Below are positions 58,327 to 64,000 of a DNA stretch of 64,000 nt, piece after piece; positions within the stretch are counted from its first letter, which is position 1; each line of letters begins with the position of its first letter. The stretch is from positions 91,206,848 through 91,270,847 of the forward strand of contig CM063498.1 of the NCBI GenBank assembly GCA_032207245.1, given 5' to 3'. The notes beneath the pieces are model-generated. The model worked only from the letters and a program-made list of their open reading frames with translations. It had not been told where the DNA came from and ran no database searches. The DNA is from Pardosa pseudoannulata. Taxonomy: Eukaryota; Arthropoda; Arachnida; Araneae; Lycosidae. The translations under genes were made by a program, and so were the position numbers.

Positions 58327-59478
58327 GTATGGGTAGGTACCACAAAGGGACCCTGCATTCGCACGAAAGCTGCAGTTATTGATAATGAATTAGATTCAGG
58401 TATTTATCTTCTAGGAAATCGTTCAGCGATACTTCTCGCTGAAACGAAAGGAGAAAATAATCAGAGTATCAGTGCGATGACACATTCCCAGGCGAGGAAG
58501 AAATTGTGTAGAGAAGAAGGGGAAGAACCAAAAGGGGGAAATTCCACAGTGAAGTCTGGAGAAGAGCCCAGTTCGGTTTCAAAGTGTAATATAGAACTCA
58601 AAAGTTCCGAAAAGTTTGAGCAGTCCGTCGCGGATCAATGTCAAGAATCGGAAAAGTGTTTCCAGGATTTGACATCTCTGAAAAATATAAGTGAAATTGC
58701 TAACGAGAAAGAAATCGATAATGTATACCGTAAATCTATAGAAATTTCGCCTTCTGAGTTAGTCTTAAAGAAAAATTTGAAAACCCCAGAGGTCACTCAA
58801 AATAATATATCCTTTGACTTAGCTAGTTATTTGGGTTCCCTTGGTTTTATTAATGTTAAATATGGAAAGTTAGATCTTCAGAAAGGTTTAAAGGTATCTG
58901 AAAATAACTTAAGTACGGTTGAAAGCAAAGTTTTGATGGGTACACCAGTAGTTGACTTGCATACATTTGGTGTGGGTGTTTTAGAAATAACAGTTGAAGG
59001 TAATCATGAGAATGGTGGTAGAAGTCAAGTGGAAGAATTTGTGAGGAAAAAAGTTGACACCCTAGAAATTTCTCCTCAACCACATATTATTAGAGAGTGT
59101 TTAAAGGAACATTCCTTAGAACGACTGTCCACTTCGCGAGAATTATTCCATCCTCCCATATCTGAAGTTCATTCTTTAAAACATTTAGCAGTTAATGTAA
59201 TAGTTAATACTTCAGATTGTCAAAGAGATCAACTCGCCAATGAAGTCTTATGCTCTAGAGATAATCATCAAAATGCCGTTATGGCATACATGCCAAGTAT
59301 AAGGGGTAAAACAGAGACCTCAGAATCTCTTAGTCAAAGCCCAGAAGTTGGAAACTTACTTGATGTCAGAAGTAGAATTTTTACTCTTATATCAAATGCT
59401 GTGACACATTGCTCTGTTGGGCAGCAAAGGTTGATCATTTCTAAAATGGCTGATTCAATGAATCTCCTGAAATTTTAG
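58327..59478 (+). CDS. Protease tail and unrecognised 333-codon frame in place of pol
   Basis: The first 50 codons after the TAG finish the protease-like region (VWVGTTKGPCIRTKAAVIDN, then GIYLLGNRSAILLAE). From the ATG at 58477, MTHSQARKKLCREEGEE resembles the linker that in related gypsy elements leads to reverse transcriptase. From about residue 70 the sequence is unlike any retroelement domain I know. It is hydrophilic, rich in Ser, Glu and Lys, has no transmembrane segment, and ends in SVGQQRLIISKMADSMNLLKF. No YXDD, RNase H or HHCC motif is present. It may be a captured host segment or a lineage-specific accessory protein. The long uninterrupted frame suggests it was translated until recently. 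Confidence 0.7.
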   Translation, partial: VWVGTTKGPCIRTKAAVIDNELDSGIYLLGNRSAILLAETKGENNQSISAMTHSQARKKLCREEGEEPKGGNSTVKSGEEPSSVSKCNIELKSSEKFEQSVADQCQESEKCFQDLTSLKNISEIANEKEIDNVYRKSIEISPSELVLKKNLKTPEVTQNNISFDLASYLGSLGFINVKYGKLDLQKGLKVSENNLSTVESKVLMGTPVVDLHTFGVGVLEITVEGNHENGGRSQVEEFVRKKVDTLEISPQPHIIRECLKEHSLERLSTSRELFHPPISEVHSLKHLAVNVIVNTSDCQRDQLANEVLCSRDNHQNAVMAYMPSIRGKTETSESLSQSPEVGNLLDVRSRIFTLISNAVTHCSVGQQRLIISKMADSMNLLKF

Positions 59479-60007
59479 CAGTAGACACAAGGATAATTGT
59501 AAATATTATGTTTAATGTAAAACCGCTAGAAAATAGTGAAATCTTAATGATGACTACTCTCCTCAGAATAGTTGATAAAATGACTAGGCATTTGTCAGGT
59601 GCGGTCACTTAAATTACATGTTTTTATCCCTTGTCAAAATGCAGATACATTAATGTGTCTAATGAAAAGAATATGATTTTTTATGTATAAAGGTTTTTAC
59701 AATTACTTTCATTTGCTTATATATGGAAAAAGTATTAATTAAATTGTGTTTGCAAGAAAAGTATTACTTGATTTGATATTTAATTGTGTATTTTGTATTG
59801 TAGTGTGATTTTATAGTTATGTGTACTGAAATATGTATTCTAAGACTTAAATTAAGGCCGCGGTAAGAGCGCGAATGAAGCACTCTAGCAGCCTAATGTC
59901 AGAGAAAAATAGGAAGGTACTAGCTAGAAGTGATCACACTTCGAGGAAATGTTCGTTCTCAGTTTATCTCCCCCCCCTCCCAAAGGCTCCTGTTGCCGGG
60001 GAGGTGC
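59479..60007 (+). other. Retrotransposon 3' untranslated segment
   Basis: About 530 bp between the last stop and the 3' LTR, AT-rich at first and GC-rich after 59855. The purine run GGGGAGG at about 59998-60004, just before the LTR, may act as polypurine tract. Confidence 0.5.
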
Positions 60008-60432
60008 TGTAAAATATTCTCTATTTTCCCGCCAAAAGCTAGCCCCCTCTCCGGGAATGTTGGTGCGTCTTTTGGTACATATACTTCTCCTCTCTGAAAT
60101 GCGGGGAAATCCTTACCCCCCCCCTCGGAGTGGAGGCGAAAGTTAAGCGCCTAACTGGAGAGAGGCTAGGGGGCCTGGGATTGGCTAAAAAGGGCTTTGT
60201 CCGAGGAGGTTATTCTCGGACGGTTGGAAGTTCGTGACCCGGCGTTCGGGGGAGAACGACGCTTGCTTTTCTCGAAGTATGTTCGCGCCTAGCGTAACGG
60301 AGTGTTTTTAAATGCTTATAATGCTCCTTGTATATAAATGTGTAAATCGTGATGTAATGTACATAGCTGTGAGTGTTGGAATAAAACCCAGAAAATCCAA
60401 GTAGCTTGTCTCGGCTCGCTTACTACGTCACA
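60008..60432 (+). repeat. 3' LTR
   Basis: Near-identical to 55895-56320: four substitutions, a C run two bases shorter and a G run one base longer. It ends CTACGTCACA, followed by GGGT. Confidence 0.95.
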
Positions 60433-60789
60433 GGGTTAATAAGTGAAAGAAAACAACATAAAAGACCAAATTAAGCTACAAAAGCAACTGCTGTGTGCAG
60501 TACTGCAAATACAACTTAAACGTGGGTTAAAAAGCACACAAAATATGAATTTTTCAATTTATTACACATGTTGTAGAGAAAACGAATACCAGAATTTTTA
60601 TACCAACATAGAAACACATCTTTATACTCATACACTATACATGATATACAAGTCAACATTCATCATAATTTCACTATGAAAAATGGGGAGTAGTCTTCCC
60701 TCAAAGTTACGTTCTTATACTCAAAAGAAAGGCAAATATTTTCATTAGTAATTTTTTAATGACATTCTGAAGTCCCATGTCAATAAACA

Positions 60790-61975
60790 GGTGAACCACC
60801 CCGACCTTTTAAAACAGTTGGCCCTAGAGGTTGTTAATAGTATCCCATCTGAAGTCTTGGTCATCTGTACAGATGGTAGGTTTGGTTTGGTTTGGAGCAC
60901 TACGGTCTACTGTTTTGCACACGAGGGCTAATGAGACCGGGACCTACAGTTTAAAGCCGATCCCGAACGGCTACAAACATCCATGCCAGCAGCGGGATTC
61001 GAACCCACGAAGACCAGCGCTCTACCATTCGGTCATCGTTCGGCGTACAGATGGTAGGAGACTTGAAGATGGCAGGACAGAGAGTGATGTTTTCTTCAAC
61101 AATATTGAGCATGAGGGCAGACTCATCATCCGAAACCGTGATTATTGTTCAGTCTTTATCGGAGATCAGAGCTATTAGAGCAGCTCTTGTGGAGATTCAA
61201 ACGGCAAACTAAAATATGGCAATTCAAACAACATTCGAAGTTTTGGATTTAAACATTTATGGACAGCGAGACAATTGCTTCGATGAAGCTTACATCCGAC
61301 CTCAACAACACCGTTACTCCTTCTCAGGTTGAGCAACAGCACCCTCGTGATGCCAACATTTCGGCACAGATTTTGATTATACCCTTACCTCTGACAAAAA
61401 TAGTATTTGGATTTTGATTGTTAGCAAGAGTACTATATAGTATTTTAAAAACTGTTCAAAAATGTTTGATATCTCAGACCAGATTATTACGAGGCTTCTC
61501 TGGTAGATTGACCTGAAAATACTTTTATGCCTTCAGTGGATTCCATCGCAATTTGGGGTGTATGGTAACGAGACAGAGATATACTCACCAAGAATGGTTG
61601 TGATCTTCGGATAAACAATTTAAACGATATTACTCCCTTGGAAATTCACTCCTTAAACAGACAGCAATTGCTCTCTGTATAGCATCTTTCGATGGTTCAC
61701 TACTGGTATGCCGCCAAGGGTCTTGGTTTGTCCCTATCATGCAGTAGCCCCCGGCCTCTTCAATCGGCCATGGCCAGATTTAGAAGTGGCCACTTAATCC
61801 TGTCCCCTCTCTGCCAGTCCTGTTTACCTTCTTAATTGTCTTGGAGCCTCCTAGAGGCAGCTGTGGGATGAGCAGGATCTGATCTATGAGAATCTGATGC
61901 TTTTTCCCTTTTGAACCCGATGGAGGCTTTCCTACACCAGAGGGATAAGTAACAACAACAACACAACAACAAGTA
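60790..61975 (+). mobile_element. LINE fragment with RNase H domain, 5'-truncated
   Basis: The translation runs QVNHPDLLKQLALEVVNSIP then SEVLVICTDG, the first strand and catalytic aspartate of an RNase H domain. After the inserted SINE it continues RRLEDGRTESDVFF and RNRDYCSVFIGDQ. Later pieces such as LQWIPSQFGVYGNE keep the family motif order but are full of stops. The fragment ends in a short AAC-repeat tail (about 61948-61972). The reverse transcriptase part is absent. This type of RNase H-bearing LINE is common in arthropods. Confidence 0.8.
60880..61044 (-). repeat. tRNA-derived SINE, copy 4, with target duplication
   Basis: Reverse-strand copy, beginning with a GTTTGGTTTGGTTTGG tail and ending in the B box complement GGGATTCGAACCC and CATTCGGTCATCGTTCGGC. 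The direct repeat GTACAGATGGTAG flanks it (60867-60879, 61045-61057). It interrupts the RNase H coding region of the LINE fragment. Confidence 0.93.
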
Positions 61976-64000
61976 ATGTTTTGTTCTGAATTTTACGAAA
62001 CGTACTAACAGTATCATGTAAATATCTGTATTTTAGCTACATTAATACGTTATTTTATGAGCTTAAGGTGAGTCTGTACCTGTCATATTGAATTCCTTTC
62101 GGTCAGTGTTAACCTACGGAATAAATAAAACTTTCTCTGGCTGATTCCCTTGTTAAGAATTCTTTAAAAAAATATGTACTACGTGAGACAACAACTATTT
62201 CTCTAGGATACAGTTTTATTGTCAAAGGAATGATTAGTTTTATTTTATCAGCGAATTTTTCTTCACCATGAGTTGAATGCCACATTAGTAGAATAAACGA
62301 TGTAAAAGTTTTGTGAAATATCTCAAATAGTAGCTTTTAGACTGTAACCTTTATTGTTTTATAGTTGTTTGCAACGAACAATGAAAAGTATTACAAACTT
62401 GGGGAGAGTGACTATCTTGATTATAGAGTCCCGGTCTGCATAATGTTTACATACCAATTCTATAATATTCCTCCAACTTGGAGAAATATTCGCTCATTCG
62501 TGACCAGTTTTGTCACTCAGGTTGCTAAAGGTCGCCAAGTTGGCGACAGTTTTGAGCGTGCGCATGCGTGTGTATGCTAATAAATGAGTTTATTTAAAGG
62601 TTAAATACTCATTTTAGGTAAAAATAAAAGAGTTTACAAAACTACATTTCATTTCATACAGTTATTAATATAGTATGAATTTAACCTTCAAAATACCAAA
62701 TGAATTTAATCAGAGAATAAAATATATTTTCAGTGTAAATTACTCTTAAAATTATTCTCTTTATTATAACCTTTTTAAAATACAACACGAGTACCTTGCT
62801 AAAGGCCTTCGGAGAAAATGTAATACATGCGCAAGTAGTAACCCCTATTGGAGAAAATTAATTTGCTTCCGAACTCGAAAGTTTGGAATTTAAACTAAAA
62901 TGTTACTTGGACGAAATGATTCATTTTTTTACTTCATTCATTCTGTGTAATCGTTCGATTTTCTCCCGGAATTCTGTCGATGGCGCAATTGTTTCTGAAG
63001 CGAAGGCTCATCACTGTAATGCAAGGAGTCAACAGCAGTGAAAGAGAGTTATTTTGCTATTAAATGCTCGAAGTTTTCCGCTTTAATTCTCATTTTATGA
63101 CGGTTCTTTGCGATATATTTGTTTCTGGTTGTTAGAAAGAGGCTAAGTGCACGACCTTGCTGTTTTGCTGACTCATCGATTTCAAAAGGGCGGAGGGTAT
63201 TACTGCCCGAGAACGGTTATCTTAGCGAGATATTTTGTTTTATGGAACTTCTAAATACCGTGATGAATTTTCCCCTAACGGCATTTAAATTGGACGGATC
63301 GCATGATTTCACCTTTTACTTGATTAATTTCTTCTAAAATTCGGGGAATAGGCTGAATGATGTGAAAAGATTTGGGGAAGAAAATTACGCGAAGAAAATC
63401 TAATTAACTTTCTCTCATTTCAGTCGATTTAATTAGCGATCGGGAGTGCATACTCACTGAATTTTTAAGACAGCATTTGATTTCGAGTAAATATTTTCTA
63501 AGAGTTTCGTTTTAATCTTATACAGTCGAATCGTAGGTTTAAAGTAAATTTGATGGAATGTAATGACCTCACGAGTAGGCAATGACCTTAAATATCTTAT
63601 ATATAGTTGAAGCAAAATAGTTGAAGATTTAAAATTTTTCTAAAAACAGATCGAAAAATAAGGTAAAGCATGTTTATTAATAATAAAAATAATAGCTAAA
63701 AAGACAAGTAAGGAAAGGTTGGTTGGATGGTTGCGGTTTATTGCACAAGATCCAATCATGGATATACTGCGCTAAACGAAAGAGTGAAATTCCAAAATAA
63801 AGAAGTATATAATTTAAAAGTAGAAGATACTAACTGTGAAATGTTAAGAGAAAAAATGGCAGTATAAAAAAGATGTAAGGATAAGCATTAAAATATTTTT
63901 AAAAATTAAACAAGGTTAAAGATGCCAATGATAATGAGAAATTCAAAAAGTTTTGGGTGGGGAGTTTCGTCCAGAATTTCGATCAAACTGGGATGAAAAC
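61976..64000. other. Unassigned terminal tract
   Basis: A partial copy of the dispersed repeat (GAGTCTGTACCTGTCAT with AATAAAT) lies at about 62071-62135. An open stretch at 62365-62580 has no recognisable domain. The end of the window (from about 63715, GGTTGGTTGGATGGTTGC) looks like the start of another interspersed repeat cut by the border. No gene can be supported. Confidence 0.4.

Larger units (their letters stand above)
55895..60432 (+). mobile_element. LTR retrotransposon, gypsy-like gag-protease, lacking pol
   Basis: Two LTRs of 426 and 425 bp begin TG and end CA. The 4-bp GGGT occurs just outside both (55891-55894, 60433-60436). Order: 5' LTR, candidate primer site, hairpin-repeat leader, Gag, zinc knuckle and protease, an unrecognised 333-codon frame, untranslated tail, 3' LTR. 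No reverse transcriptase, RNase H or integrase motif is found in any frame. The LTRs differ by four substitutions and two short length changes in homopolymers, so insertion is recent. It must depend on enzymes from a related complete element. Confidence 0.93.

Noticed and set aside
62365..62580. Possible exon (71 codons)
   Set aside because: A TTTTATAG precedes it, but there is no recognisable domain, no partner exon and no supporting neighbour.

Overview
The window is AT-rich animal nuclear DNA: long introns with GT/AG borders, abundant microsatellites, tRNA-derived SINEs, and many eukaryotic DNA transposons and retroelements. I infer an arthropod, probably a spider. That rests on the look of the ORC1 protein and on the style of the RNase H-bearing LINE fragment and the gag-protease LTR element. 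The species cannot be fixed from the sequence alone.

One cellular gene is visible. ORC1, the largest origin recognition complex subunit, lies on the + strand from about 849 to 21562. I could assemble 15 coding exons whose splice sites and phases all agree, giving 2721 nt and a 906-residue protein. It has an N-terminal BAH domain (residues about 15-185), a disordered basic and serine-rich middle with CDK-type sites (about 240-535), an AAA+ ATPase core with Walker A, Walker B, sensor 1 and sensor 2 (about 540-800), and a C-terminal winged-helix region. An E2F-like site lies about 70 bp upstream of the proposed start. The introns hold an inverted-repeat element, a deleted Tigger element, a piggyBac-type TTAA element and a SINE.

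From 21.6 to 64 kb I find no further cellular gene. This half is built from mobile DNA. In order, it contains a SINE; a broken Tc1-like element; another SINE; a second copy of the piggyBac-type element; two hAT elements with near-matching 8-bp duplications; an internally deleted IS630-type element; tandem repeats; several TA- or TTAA-flanked inverted-repeat elements; two Helitron-like copies, one carrying a 622-bp inverted-repeat insertion; a broken mariner; an almost intact LTR retrotransposon inserted into the end of a small TTAA element; and a 5'-truncated LINE fragment interrupted by a SINE.

The most unusual item is the LTR retrotransposon (55895-60432). Its LTRs are about 99% identical. 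It encodes Gag, a CCHC knuckle and a DTGAS protease. Where reverse transcriptase and integrase should follow, it carries a 333-codon open frame that I do not recognise, then runs directly to the 3' LTR. Its leader contains seven units that each form two small hairpins. It looks like a young non-autonomous element with a novel or captured coding segment.
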